A stretch of 64,000 nt of DNA from Candidatus Paceibacterota bacterium (GCA_035452965.1 DAOTCE010000004.1:124001-188000); one strand, 5' to 3'; shown: positions 51,623-59,319, counted from the stretch's first letter. The notes: generated from the sequence alone by a model not told the origin. Numbers and translations are program-made.

Positions 51623-51836
51623 TGGGTGGAAGTGGTGGTAAACCATCCTTGGCAACCTTATCCAGCTCAGCATCGGCTCTCTGTAAGGTTAGATGGCTAC
51701 ATCTGATAGTATTGTTGTAGTCCACCAGATTGTAATGGCCCATTTCAGTAAACAGCCGACTACCTTTACGGTTACAAACCAGTCTCAGGTTGTTTCGTGA
51801 GGCTCTATCCCTCACGCATTTTATGCTTATTACCAT
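51603..51836 (-). pseudogene. Decayed C-terminal fragment of a tyrosine recombinase
   Basis: The 77-residue frame contains GHYNLVDYNNTIRCSHLTLQ, which lines up with the GH...T-x-RYxHL box around the nucleophile of tyrosine recombinases, but the Tyr position is Cys. Upstream, ASRNNLRLVCNRKGSRLF resembles a damaged version of the HTFASRLV-like box. No N-terminal or core-binding domain is present. It is probably a relic of an earlier integrase in the element. A short orphan protein is the alternative. Confidence 0.5.
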
Positions 51837-52021
51837 AACACAACTCTAGAATGCTATTGGCACAATGTCAAGCGTGAAAGGACGGGCCTTACCAATGACA
51901 CTTAACCACGTTACCCTAAAGAGTTAATTATCCCTCTGACCGCCCGTGCGATTTTGGATGAAGAAATCGCAAGAACACTTGCATTGAAGCTTTAAGTCAT
52001 TCCACACTAAACAAAAACCCT

Positions 52022-52192
52022 ATGAAAAGACTGAATCACCAGACTGTGGAAGGTCCGAAAGGCGAAAAAATAACCGTAAGCTGGATGCCCAATAACCGAG
52101 TGCGACTGACCTTTAGGAATTGCGGTAAGGTGGTGGTTTCCAAAGTATTCCCCGCAAAGCTGACCAACATTGAAGTAAGCTACGGAGAATAG
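52022..52192 (+). CDS. Small hypothetical protein, 56 residues
   Basis: The frame starts MKRLNHQTVEGPKGEKITVS and ends EVSYGE. Alternating hydrophobic positions (KITVSWMPNNRVRLTF, then GKVVVSKVF) suggest a small beta-sheet protein. No Shine-Dalgarno sequence is obvious. The 185 bp before it hold no complete gene, only a run of open codons (ending ARTLALKL) without a usual start. Function unknown. Confidence 0.45.
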   Translation: MKRLNHQTVEGPKGEKITVSWMPNNRVRLTFRNCGKVVVSKVFPAKLTNIEVSYGE

Positions 52193-52238
52193 AAACCCCC
52201 GCCAATGGCGGCGCGAAACTCAAAAGAGAAAGCTAAGG

Positions 52239-52703
52239 CTAGACTTTCTTCCAAAGCTTGGAGGTTCCCTCTCGCCGCACAGTGACTTGCTTCGCTTTCA
52301 GTAAGTCCCCTAGTCGCTTTCCGATGGTCACAGCCGACAGCTTGAAGTGCTTTTCAACGTCGCTGGTTTTCCGCTCGGCAGAAAGATAACCAAGAATCTG
52401 TTCGTCTGCTACCCTTGGCGTGCGCTGCCGTTGCTTGCGCGGCTTTTGGCCCCCGCCCTGTTGTAGTCCAAGAGCGTCAAGGAGCTTGGCAAACTCGGCT
52501 TCTGAGTAAACCCCCTCGCGAGCGTTTTCAGGAATAGCCGCGAACACCTTTGCGGCTTCCGCAAGCGATTCTGCTAACTGAGCTTTGACCTTTTGTAACA
52601 ATTCAGACTTTCGCTTAAGAAAGTCCGCTTCAAGTTGCTGTTTCTTTGCCTCAAAGTCTTTTTGAGCCGATTCTAACAGGGCTGCGGTGTTTGCAATAGT
52701 CAT
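52239..52703 (-). CDS. Coiled-coil plus winged-helix protein
   Basis: A 154-residue protein. Residues 1-55 form a long charged helix, likely coiled coil (AQKDFEAKKQQLEADFLKRK). A Gly/Lys/Arg-rich linker (QQGGGQKPRKQRQRTPR) leads to a winged-helix-like domain (ILGYLSAERKTSDVEKHFKL, then GKRLGDLLKAKQVTVRREG). This suggests a DNA-binding dimer, perhaps a regulator or partition-like protein. No named family was recognised. It begins 43 bp downstream of the next minus-strand gene and may be co-transcribed with it. Confidence 0.7.
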   Translation of the reverse strand: MTIANTAALLESAQKDFEAKKQQLEADFLKRKSELLQKVKAQLAESLAEAAKVFAAIPENAREGVYSEAEFAKLLDALGLQQGGGQKPRKQRQRTPRVADEQILGYLSAERKTSDVEKHFKLSAVTIGKRLGDLLKAKQVTVRREGTSKLWKKV

Positions 52704-52746
52704 GCAATCACTTTAGCAAAGTGCCCCCCCTCAGTCAACACGCACT

Positions 52747-53415
52747 TTAATAAACGTTGTCCACAAGGCGCGGGTTAGTAACTCGCTTCCGCTCAAGGGC
52801 TGTTGCCTCGCGCAGTCGCCTTGCAAGTGGCGGGTCCATACGCTCAAGATATTCCTGCGTTTTAGGATTGAAAAGCACCATGAAGTTTACAGGCGCACGG
52901 GGGACCTTGATGCATCCTAATAACTTGTAGAGCTTAACTAACTTTGCACAAGGCATTGTGTCGCTTTGTGCCTCGCCAAGAATGCTAAAGACTGGCGTTT
53001 TCAGCAGGCCAAACAGGGTTGCGCTAACTTGCTCAATAAAGAACCTTCGCAATGCAAAAAAGTTCCCTCGATACTCTGGTTCGATATAAAGCATCATTAC
53101 CAAAACATCAAAGCCCCCTCTGCAATTGGTCAGAACAAAATCAAAGTAAGCGTGCCCATCATTGGACTTTAGGCGATACTTTGTAAATGTTTCTCGGTGG
53201 CCTGTAACAGCGTTATGCAAAGTAAGCTCACCCGTGGCCCGACTAAGGCGCAAACCAGTTTCTTTCCGTGCAATCGTGTTTATCACGTCCAAATCAAAGG
53301 CTGTTTTGTCTGGCCAGTCTTCAACAAAGGCCCCTAGCTTGCTAGAGTCGAGTCGCGACTGCGAAGCAAAGGCATGGTGTCGGGCAATATCGCTTAGGAT
53401 TTGCGTAAGGTTCAT
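52747..53415 (-). CDS. Hypothetical protein, 222 residues
   Basis: I do not recognise a family. The protein is soluble and mixed alpha/beta, with HAYFDFVLTNCRGGFDVLVM, then YRGNFFALRRFFIEQVSATL and a basic C-terminus. The middle part is weakly reminiscent of acetyltransferase folds but no acetyl-CoA loop is visible. It is the first gene of a likely two-gene minus-strand unit with the coiled-coil protein downstream, reading away from the structured non-coding region at 53.6-53.9 kb. Confidence 0.65.
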   Translation of the reverse strand: MNLTQILSDIARHHAFASQSRLDSSKLGAFVEDWPDKTAFDLDVINTIARKETGLRLSRATGELTLHNAVTGHRETFTKYRLKSNDGHAYFDFVLTNCRGGFDVLVMMLYIEPEYRGNFFALRRFFIEQVSATLFGLLKTPVFSILGEAQSDTMPCAKLVKLYKLLGCIKVPRAPVNFMVLFNPKTQEYLERMDPPLARRLREATALERKRVTNPRLVDNVY

Positions 53416-53605
53416 TTTACCAAAACGTTAAGTACTAATATAATATGTATGTAGGGGCGCAGGACTTTCCCAAGCACATGTCTTTAGCTAGTGGGGTTCC
53501 GCTCGAAGTCAACCTAGCGCAGTCACGCTTAAAACTTCTACCAAGTCCAAACATGTTCCAGACTTGGCTGGCGTCCAATCGCAAAGCATTTTGACGCCCG
53601 AAACT
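53416..53605. other. Promoter-side intergenic stretch
   Basis: No gene is seen. A TACTAATATAATATGTATG stretch just upstream of the minus-strand gene at 53415 is AT-rich and may contain its promoter. The structured stretch follows. Confidence 0.35.
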
Positions 53606-53882
53606 CTCAGGTTCACTCGAAACAATAAGCGAGCCTGAGTTGTGCCATGCAATAGGGGCACACTCCTAACGGCACGTTTGGGCAGCTTAATCTGTCATGG
53701 CGAGCCATGCTTACGAGAGTCTGCCAGCTAAAGTCCTGAAAACCGTTCCCCGTGCCACTAACTAGCCCGATTTATCGTAGTCGGGCCAACGTCTAGCGCA
53801 TGTCCGCAACCGCTAGAGGGTCCATTGTATGTTACACGGGGCTGTAACAACTTTCCAAAAAAAGTGAACGGTCACAGTTCAC
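53606..53882. other. Densely structured non-coding stretch, candidate ncRNA or origin
   Basis: At least seven perfect or near-perfect stems crowd 280 bp: CTCAGG/CCTGAG enclosing CTCG/CGAG (53606-53639); GGCACG 53671-53676 with CGTGCC 53751-53756, enclosing GGCAG 53681-53685 with CTGCC 53721-53725 and CATGGC/GCCATG (53696-53709); GCCCGA/TCGGGC (53765-53786); CTAGCG/CGCTAG (53793-53816); GTTACA/TGTAAC (53831-53848); GTGAAC/GTTCAC (53864-53882). No open frame fits. It lies between divergent units, so a structured RNA or a replication origin is possible. Confidence 0.45.
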
Positions 53883-53910
53883 ACTCTCAAAAAGGCGTGT
53901 AATACCTAAT

Positions 53911-54177
53911 GTGAAGACAAATAGAAGGCTGACAGGGCGGGACCAATGGCGAACAGCGGGTGCGCTGGCCCGTTTCATTCAAGAGCGCGAGCAATTTACA
54001 AGTGAGGAATTTTATCAATATGCGCGTGCGCGGGGCCTGACACTTAAATCAGTTTCAAAGGTCATCGGCAACATGCTCAAGGGCTTTAGCAGTGCGGGGG
54101 TCATCGCGAAAACAAACCGCTTCAAGCCCAGCGAAAGAAACTCCGCGCCAATGGTGGTATGGCAAACGGCAAAGTAA
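53911..54177 (+). CDS. Small winged-helix-like protein
   Basis: An 88-residue protein starting with GTG. The pattern LARFIQEREQFTSEEFYQYA, then RGLTLKSVSKVIGNMLKGFS and SAPMVVWQTAK, suggests a compact three-helix winged domain like small DNA-binding proteins of phages and islands. It opens a plus-strand run of four small genes (53911-55153) with very short gaps. Function is unknown. Confidence 0.6.
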   Translation: MKTNRRLTGRDQWRTAGALARFIQEREQFTSEEFYQYARARGLTLKSVSKVIGNMLKGFSSAGVIAKTNRFKPSERNSAPMVVWQTAK

Positions 54178-54182
54178 GCTTT

Positions 54183-54536
54183 ATGAAAAAGACAAGAACA
54201 AGACCTCTGAGTGAACCAATGCACGCCCCGTTAGGCATGACCTTTTATCCCCGTGTGCCCCAAGCTCAATGTGACGCTGCATTTCTAAAGAGTTTGCCTG
54301 TAAGGGGCGAAGCTGAGAGCAACGAACCCCTTGCACAGTTTATGAGCGTGACAAAGGCCCTAATGTCAATGCGTAGTTTTACGATGCAAGATGCCATCGT
54401 CTTAATGCGCCCCTTTGACATAGACCCCTCAGAAAGCCGCCGACTGTTTGAGAAATGGGCAGAAAAAATGGTGAGCTTGTGTAAGCTTGAAATGCTGGAA
54501 GGCGTGTACGATGACCCGATTTTCGTGGTGAACTAA
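54183..54536 (+). CDS. Hypothetical protein, 117 residues
   Basis: An all-helical, soluble protein with no recognised family. Notable parts are EPLAQFMSVTKALMSMRSFT and a terminal helix pair (ESRRLFEKWAEKMVSLCKLE). The ATG at 54183 lies 5 bp after the previous stop. Position in the four-gene run suggests a common role with its neighbours. Confidence 0.6.
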   Translation: MKKTRTRPLSEPMHAPLGMTFYPRVPQAQCDAAFLKSLPVRGEAESNEPLAQFMSVTKALMSMRSFTMQDAIVLMRPFDIDPSESRRLFEKWAEKMVSLCKLEMLEGVYDDPIFVVN

Positions 54537-54540
54537 TTTT

Positions 54541-54708
54541 ATGAGCAATAAATACAACCCGTACTCAACTCAGTTGTTTAAGTTGGAAGTGATACACGAT
54601 GCCAGCGAGCATGGCCCAATTGTCCAAGACACTCGCGACACTCTGCACGGCAAGAAGACAGTGCCCGAGGATGAAAGCAGAGAGACTGACGAAAGCGAAA
54701 GAGATTAA
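54541..54708 (+). CDS. Small acidic hypothetical protein, 55 residues
   Basis: The frame begins MSNKYNPYSTQLFKLEVIHD and ends with a strongly acidic tail (PEDESRETDESERD). It fits exactly between the stop at 54536 and the next start at 54710, and its codon use matches the neighbours, which supports it as a gene. Acidic tails of this type occur in DNA mimics, but nothing further supports that. Confidence 0.55.
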   Translation: MSNKYNPYSTQLFKLEVIHDASEHGPIVQDTRDTLHGKKTVPEDESRETDESERD

Positions 54709-54709
54709 C

Positions 54710-55153
54710 ATGGATAGCATTTGGGCAAACTACTTACGCCAAGCCCTGGCGCGTTCAGGGCTGAACGGGCGACAGGTAAGCGCCATTATGGCAAAGTACT
54801 CAAATCTTTGCGCCCGTACAACCGCGGAAGCGGCATTTACAGAAACGCTTGACAGCTACGGCTCCGAAGATGTGCCGACAGCCGTTAATAAAATCAAAAC
54901 CGAACTAGAGCGGCTAAACCAGCAAAAGTTAGACGTTAATCCAGTGACGAGATTACGCAAAACAATCGAACGGTTTAATAAGAACGTGGATAAGTGCTCC
55001 GTGGAAGTATCGGGCATTGATGAACGTCGCTGGGCCGAGCACAAAAGGCGCATTAAGTTGAAGCTGCCAGAGTTCGCCAAAGAAAAGACCTTCACCGCGC
55101 TTGGTAACTTTCAGGGCAGGACGGCGAAACTAGAGTTGTCTGTGATACTCTAG
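54710..55153 (+). CDS. Hypothetical helical protein, 147 residues
   Basis: The ATG at 54710 lies 1 bp after the previous stop, so it is preferred to the longer frame from 54599. The N-terminus (ANYLRQALARSGLNGRQVSA) looks like a helix-turn-helix-like bundle, and the centre (NKIKTELERLNQQKLDV) a short coiled coil. No family is recognised. It is the last gene of the plus-strand run, followed by stem-loops and a terminator. Confidence 0.6.
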   Translation: MDSIWANYLRQALARSGLNGRQVSAIMAKYSNLCARTTAEAAFTETLDSYGSEDVPTAVNKIKTELERLNQQKLDVNPVTRLRKTIERFNKNVDKCSVEVSGIDERRWAEHKRRIKLKLPEFAKEKTFTALGNFQGRTAKLELSVIL

Positions 55154-55304
55154 CGGGTGCAACGCTCGCGAGATAGCACACACTGATGGGTGTGTGCGGA
55201 AACAGTCAAGGGTATGTGTTTGCCCTGATTGCGACAGGTTCATTGCTTTTCGCACTTGTCGGGGAGGGCTTGGTTCTCATAGCGCCAAGTCCTCCTTTTC
55301 TCTT
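55154..55304 (+). terminator. Stem-loops and rho-independent terminator
   Basis: GCACACAC (55176-55183) pairs with GTGTGTGC (55190-55197). Further weak stems follow (CGACA/TGTCG around 55230-55262). An 11-bp stem with one G-U pair (GGAGGGCTTGG 55263-55273, CCAAGTCCTCC 55285-55295) runs into TTTTCTCTTT, a good intrinsic terminator. The 150 bp may also be a small RNA. Confidence 0.65.
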
Positions 55305-55786
55305 TAGCTCTCAAAGCGCGTAGGGAATAACATTACCTTACATAAAGTAAGATTCACCCCCGCTTGACAAAGAGAGGGCCGTAAGTTAGCATTAAACACA
55401 CTAGTTTACAAAGGGGCTCGAAAAGCACTTAGTAAAGCAGTTGACAAGGGACAGGTTAGCCTTTTGAACTAGTTTTGAGTCCTTTCTAAAGTAGGCAAAG
55501 GCAGTAAATACAAGGGTTTAGTAATTCACAAAGGAAAAGCCTTGGTTTAACCGCTATTGAGCGGGAGAAATAAAATACCCCCACCCCTTTTTGGCTAAGT
55601 AATGGCCCATAACTTTCCATGAACTAAGCTATAGGTTCCACTTGCTTCTATAAGTGGCCTTGGCACCTGGTCTTTGTCTTTGAGTCAATAAATAAACTTT
55701 AATAAAGCAGTTTTTGTGAATACTCTCTGGCATAGTGTTTGCTTTACCAAAGCCTTACTTTCTCATAACTATTCCAACAGTTAGGT
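55305..55786. other. AT-rich intergenic region
   Basis: No gene is supported. One promoter-like pair on the plus strand, TTGACA (55364-55369) and TAGCAT (55387-55392) with a 17-bp spacer, has no ORF close behind, so it might drive a non-coding transcript. Many short direct repeats of AAAG and TTTG are present. Confidence 0.4.
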
Positions 55787-55814
55787 TTGACAAGGTTGGC
55801 CCTTTAGGTATAGT
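55787..55814 (+). promoter_or_regulatory. Promoter of the resolvase gene, near-leaderless
   Basis: TTGACA (55787-55792), a 16-bp spacer and TATAGT (55809-55814). The ATG at 55823 lies only 8 bp after the -10 box, so transcription would begin at or within two bases of the start codon. Confidence 0.65.
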
Positions 55815-55822
55815 CTTACCCC

Positions 55823-56515
55823 ATGCTGAGAATACTAATCGGATACGTGCGGGTAAGCACAACTCGCCAAGGTGTTGACGGCTACGGGGCCACGGCGCAA
55901 CGGGAAGCCATTGAACGGTATGCCAAGCAAGACCCTGATTCTACGCTCCTACAGGTCTTCTGTGAGGCTGAAAGCGGCAGGCTAAACGACAGGCCCCAGT
56001 TGCGGGAAGCAATCAAACTGGCCAAAGCCAAAGGGGCCAAGCTCGTGATTGCCAAACTGGACAGGCTAAGCCGCAATGCGGCTTTCCTTATGTCTCTGCA
56101 AGACAGCAACTTAGACTTTGTGGCGTTAGATTGTCCTTCTGCTGACCGCTTTACTATTGGCGTGTTGGCTTTGGTTGCCGAACGGGAAAGGCAGCTTATC
56201 AGCCAACGCACCAAAGCGGCTCTAGCTGTCGCCAGAGAGCGCGGGGCTAAGATTGGCAACCCAAGGCTGGCCGATGCCAGAAAGACCGCTGTACAGGCCG
56301 TGCAGGCTCAGAAACGGGCATTCTGTGAGACGGCAATCAAATCAATACGGGAAGTCCAAAGCACGGGTATCACTTCACTAAACCGCATTGCGGATTGCCT
56401 CACGAAACGGGGCGAGCGCACGTCACGGGGCGGGGCGTGGACAGCCACGAGCGTTAAACGGGTCTTGGTCGCGCATTCCCTTATTTGGCCCGAAAGTGTT
56501 CAAATTCACGCCTAA
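55823..56515 (+). CDS. Small serine recombinase (resolvase/invertase family)
   Basis: A 230-residue serine recombinase. The catalytic domain (1-140) has the nucleophile Ser in GYVRVSTTRQGVDGYG, the Arg-rich KLDRLSRNAAFLMSLQ and a long helix. The C-terminal part (about 170-225) holds a helix-turn-helix of the type SLNRIADCLTKRGERTSRGG then WTATSVKRVL. The substrate may be dimer resolution or inversion in the element. It is convergent with, and overlaps by 4 bp, the large serine recombinase. Confidence 0.92.
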   Translation: MLRILIGYVRVSTTRQGVDGYGATAQREAIERYAKQDPDSTLLQVFCEAESGRLNDRPQLREAIKLAKAKGAKLVIAKLDRLSRNAAFLMSLQDSNLDFVALDCPSADRFTIGVLALVAERERQLISQRTKAALAVARERGAKIGNPRLADARKTAVQAVQAQKRAFCETAIKSIREVQSTGITSLNRIADCLTKRGERTSRGGAWTATSVKRVLVAHSLIWPESVQIHA

Positions 56516-58050
56516 GCGGCTTTAAGCTCTGCCCTGTAAGGGAAAACCTCTACCTCATCCCAATACGCCATTTCAAACCCGTCACCATTCAAAGCAATTT
56601 GTATGCTATCGGTACACTCCTTAAAGTGAACGGTATAGGCATCAGCCTTTACCACTATTTTGGCCAAGTGACGGCGCATGAGATTACGCAACCTCAGCCT
56701 GAATGGGTTATTCTTCAAAGCTCCCGACATCTGAGTCATTATCTCTTTGTAATCCTGCCTTACGTCTGTTTTTGAAAACGCTTCCGCTTTGGCGGTCTCG
56801 TATTCCTTTTCGATTTGCTTTCTGTCTAATTCCAATTGTGCTAAACGCGCAACCAGGGCAGGGCTGTCAGTCTTCACGATGGCATCTGTAACCCTGTCAA
56901 TACTCGCCTGTACTTCGACAAGTTTGCCCCGAATAGCTTCTGAGGTGTCTTCTATCTCAGGTTCAGAAGCAAAGATAAGCTTGGCAAAGTTTGCCATGTT
57001 GAGGATATGCAAAAAGCTATCGTTGAACTTGTCAAAGGGGGTAAACTCATAGTTACATTTCCCTACTTTGGAATTTGAGCAGACAAGAAAAGTATAGTGC
57101 TTCGGGTCTTCCCCTCTACCTTTGCATGAGTACTTCACCATACTCGCCCCGCACTTCCAACACTTACAGATACCACCATATATGTTTATCTCTTTGGCCC
57201 CAGTCTTGCCCCTAAAGTTCTGATTCTGCTTTCGCCGTGCAATGGCTTTGTAATACTGTTCTTCTGATACAACGGCAGGGTAGTAGTTTGGCTGTGGGGG
57301 TGAAACTGTTTCGCACGTTCCTATTACTGCGGGATTCTGTAACAGCCTGTGAATGAATACGGGACGCCACGCCTTAGACTTTGTGAATGGTTTGACCTTT
57401 CGCCTGTATAGCTCTTTAATCAGGGAGTAAACGCCAAGCCCACCATTGTATAACGCAAAGATTAGCCTAACTGCGTTGGCGTGCGGCACAATCAGCGAGT
57501 ACTTGCTGCCGTTATGGGCAAGCCAGCTAGGGCAAGCAAACTTTGAGAACTCGCCCCGCTTTACCTTTTCGTGCTTCTGAATCCAAGACTGTTTGACGCG
57601 TACAGACTTGGTTTCGGATTCATTGTTGCCACGGGTTAGGTAGATGATACTTATCATCAAATCGGTAGGGTTTTCTGTGATGGATTGCTCAGAGTACCAT
57701 TTACCGTCCATCGTGGTCACAATCTCGACACCCTTCTTAATAATGGAAGTAAACAAGTGAAGGGCATCTAGTATCTTTGCACGGCTTAACCTGTCCAAGT
57801 TTTCAACGATTAAGACAGTCTGCTTAGGAATCTTCCCTGCTTCGACTAGCCTAAGGAAACGTCCAAGGGCAGACTCATCGGAAAGGTTTTTACCTGTCCA
57901 AGCTGACACGCCCAAATCCTCCAGTCGGTCCAACAGTTCAAGGTTGTGTTCTCTGCAAAACCGCTCCGTTGCCTCAATCTGGCGACGATATGAATCCGTG
58001 CGGCTCTGCTGCTTAGAACTGAACCTTAAGTACGAAATTGCCGTTTTCAT
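56512..58050 (-). CDS. Large serine recombinase, probable integrase of the element
   Basis: A 512-residue large serine integrase. The catalytic domain (1-150) has the Ser nucleophile in ISYLRFSSKQQSRTDSYRRQ and the conserved NLDRLSRAKILDAL. A recombinase domain follows (about 165-270), then a zinc ribbon with Cys pairs (CKCWKCGASM, then VCSNSKVGKCNYE) and a coiled-coil segment (about 375-430). It starts 54 bp inside the right junction, the usual place for an integrase beside its attachment site. It most likely recombined an attP with an attB inside mutY. Confidence 0.92.
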   Translation of the reverse strand: MKTAISYLRFSSKQQSRTDSYRRQIEATERFCREHNLELLDRLEDLGVSAWTGKNLSDESALGRFLRLVEAGKIPKQTVLIVENLDRLSRAKILDALHLFTSIIKKGVEIVTTMDGKWYSEQSITENPTDLMISIIYLTRGNNESETKSVRVKQSWIQKHEKVKRGEFSKFACPSWLAHNGSKYSLIVPHANAVRLIFALYNGGLGVYSLIKELYRRKVKPFTKSKAWRPVFIHRLLQNPAVIGTCETVSPPQPNYYPAVVSEEQYYKAIARRKQNQNFRGKTGAKEINIYGGICKCWKCGASMVKYSCKGRGEDPKHYTFLVCSNSKVGKCNYEFTPFDKFNDSFLHILNMANFAKLIFASEPEIEDTSEAIRGKLVEVQASIDRVTDAIVKTDSPALVARLAQLELDRKQIEKEYETAKAEAFSKTDVRQDYKEIMTQMSGALKNNPFRLRLRNLMRRHLAKIVVKADAYTVHFKECTDSIQIALNGDGFEMAYWDEVEVFPYRAELKAA

Positions 58051-58057
58051 GCCCCTG

Positions 58058-58086
58058 ATTGTGGCAGATTAGACCGTATCTGTCAA
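58058..58086 (-). promoter_or_regulatory. Promoter of the large serine recombinase
   Basis: On the minus strand TTGACA (58086-58081), a 17-bp spacer and CACAAT (58063-58058), with AGGGG before the ATG at 58050. The -35 box overlaps the stop codon of the stranded mutY fragment, so host mutY transcription could also enter this gene. Confidence 0.6.
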
Positions 58087-58214
58087 TATGTATCTGCTAG
58101 AATGACCTCCGAAATCCAGATGGCGTACGGGTCGCGGGTGCGACGCCAGGGCAAGGCGCGCGCATTTTGCGCGAACCACGCCAGCAGCCGTTGCACGATG
58201 TCTCGAGGGTTCAT
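58083..58214 (-). pseudogene. mutY: Stranded native 5' end of mutY
   Basis: The minus strand encodes a 43-residue frame from ATG 58214. Its first 37 residues are a MutY N-terminus (NARALPWRRTRDPYAIWISE), including the position of the catalytic Glu, with GC-rich host codons. After GAG GTC AT the MutY match stops and the frame runs through element sequence to TGA at 58083-58085. It continues what should be the host gene whose body lies 7.9 kb away at 49236-50210. It is not expected to be active. Confidence 0.9.
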
Positions 58215-58338
58215 CCGAGCGCCGGGAGGTTAAGTCCCAGGCCCGAAAACTGAAACCCGAAAGACGGCCATTCACCCCGCTCGCCCCCACGCCCCGCTTG
58301 CCCTCCCGGCGCTCTGGCTCTACGATGCGACAGCTTTT

Positions 58339-59319
58339 GTGAAACCACTCAGCTCCTACACTTGCAAGCTAACCGATCCGCAGGCGGCTGCCTTGCGGAC
58401 CTGGCTGCAGGCGCATTACTACAGGTTCCGCGAGGTGCCCTACGCGCGGTTTGCGGCTGAGAAGGAGAAGACCAACGTCGTCTTCTATGGCAGCGGCAAG
58501 CTGGTCGTGCAAGGCAAAGGGACGCAGGAATTTGTTGAGTTCGTGCTGGAGCCGGAAATCCTCAAGGAGGCGCGGCTGGGCTACGAAACCGTTTTGAATC
58601 CCGATCTGCTCCTGCCGCGCCTAGGCGTGGACGAAAGCGGGAAGGGCGATTTCTTTGGGCCCCTTTGTATCGCCGGCGCCTACGTCAATGAGAGCGTCGC
58701 CAAAGCCTGGGCCGATGCCGGCATCCGCGACTCGAAGCATATCTCCAGCGACAAGCGCATCAGCGACCTGGCGGAATTGATCCGCAAGACGCCCGGCTGC
58801 GTGACCACAGTGGTCCCGATCGGCAACGAGGCCTACAACCGCCTCTATTCCAAAATGAAGGGTGTCAACGCCATCCTCGCCTGGGGCCATGCGCGCGTGA
58901 TTGAAAACCTGATGCTGCAGCGCCATCGCATGACACCCCCGCCGGTGCGAGCCATTAGCGATCAGTTCGCTGCCAACAAGGAGACGGTGGCCAAGGCCCT
59001 GATGAGTTTGGGCCGGGAAATCGAGCTGGTGCAGAAGCACCGCGCCGAAGAGGATTTAGCCGTGGCGGCCGCCTCTATCCTGGCCCGGCACGAATTCGTT
59101 ACCCGCCTGGGCGCATTGGAAAAGCAATACGGCCTGAAGCTCCCCAAAGGCGCCTCAGCAGCAGTGGATGCGGCGGCAAAGGAATTCGCGGCCAAACAGG
59201 GCGCCGAAGGCCTCGCCAAGGTCGCCAAGATGCACTTCCGCACCGCTCTGCGGGCGCAGGGCCTGCCCGAACCGCCAAAAGTCGAATGGCGCCGGCGCCC
59301 CCCGTCAGCAAAGGCCTGA
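58339..59319 (+). CDS. rnhC: Ribonuclease HIII
   Basis: A 326-residue RNase HIII, which cuts RNA in RNA-DNA hybrids. An N-terminal TBP-like domain (about 1-85) precedes the type 2 RNase H domain with the acidic residues in GVDESGKGDFFGPLCIAGAY, RDSKHISSDKRI and ISDQFA, then EDLAVAAASILARHEF. The start is the GTG at 58339. It lies 124 bp from the stranded mutY start in divergent orientation, so before insertion mutY and rnhC were divergent neighbours. Confidence 0.94.
   Translation: MKPLSSYTCKLTDPQAAALRTWLQAHYYRFREVPYARFAAEKEKTNVVFYGSGKLVVQGKGTQEFVEFVLEPEILKEARLGYETVLNPDLLLPRLGVDESGKGDFFGPLCIAGAYVNESVAKAWADAGIRDSKHISSDKRISDLAELIRKTPGCVTTVVPIGNEAYNRLYSKMKGVNAILAWGHARVIENLMLQRHRMTPPPVRAISDQFAANKETVAKALMSLGREIELVQKHRAEEDLAVAAASILARHEFVTRLGALEKQYGLKLPKGASAAVDAAAKEFAAKQGAEGLAKVAKMHFRTALRAQGLPEPPKVEWRRRPPSAKA

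Larger units (their letters stand above)
50208..58104. mobile_element. Integrated element inserted within mutY (about 7.9 kb)
   Basis: The element lies between a mutY coding frame whose 5' end is AT-rich and a stranded mutY 5' fragment. The junction codons are GAA ATT ATG at the left (Met at 50208-50210) and GAG GTC ATT at the right (58101-58109, read on the minus strand), so crossover was at or next to the AT of this Met codon. A large serine recombinase, the likely integrase, starts 54 bp inside the right end. Cargo is small regulators, winged-helix and orphan proteins, a PEP-CTERM protein and a resolvase. No conjugation or capsid gene is visible. Exact ends need an empty-site comparison. 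Confidence 0.88.
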
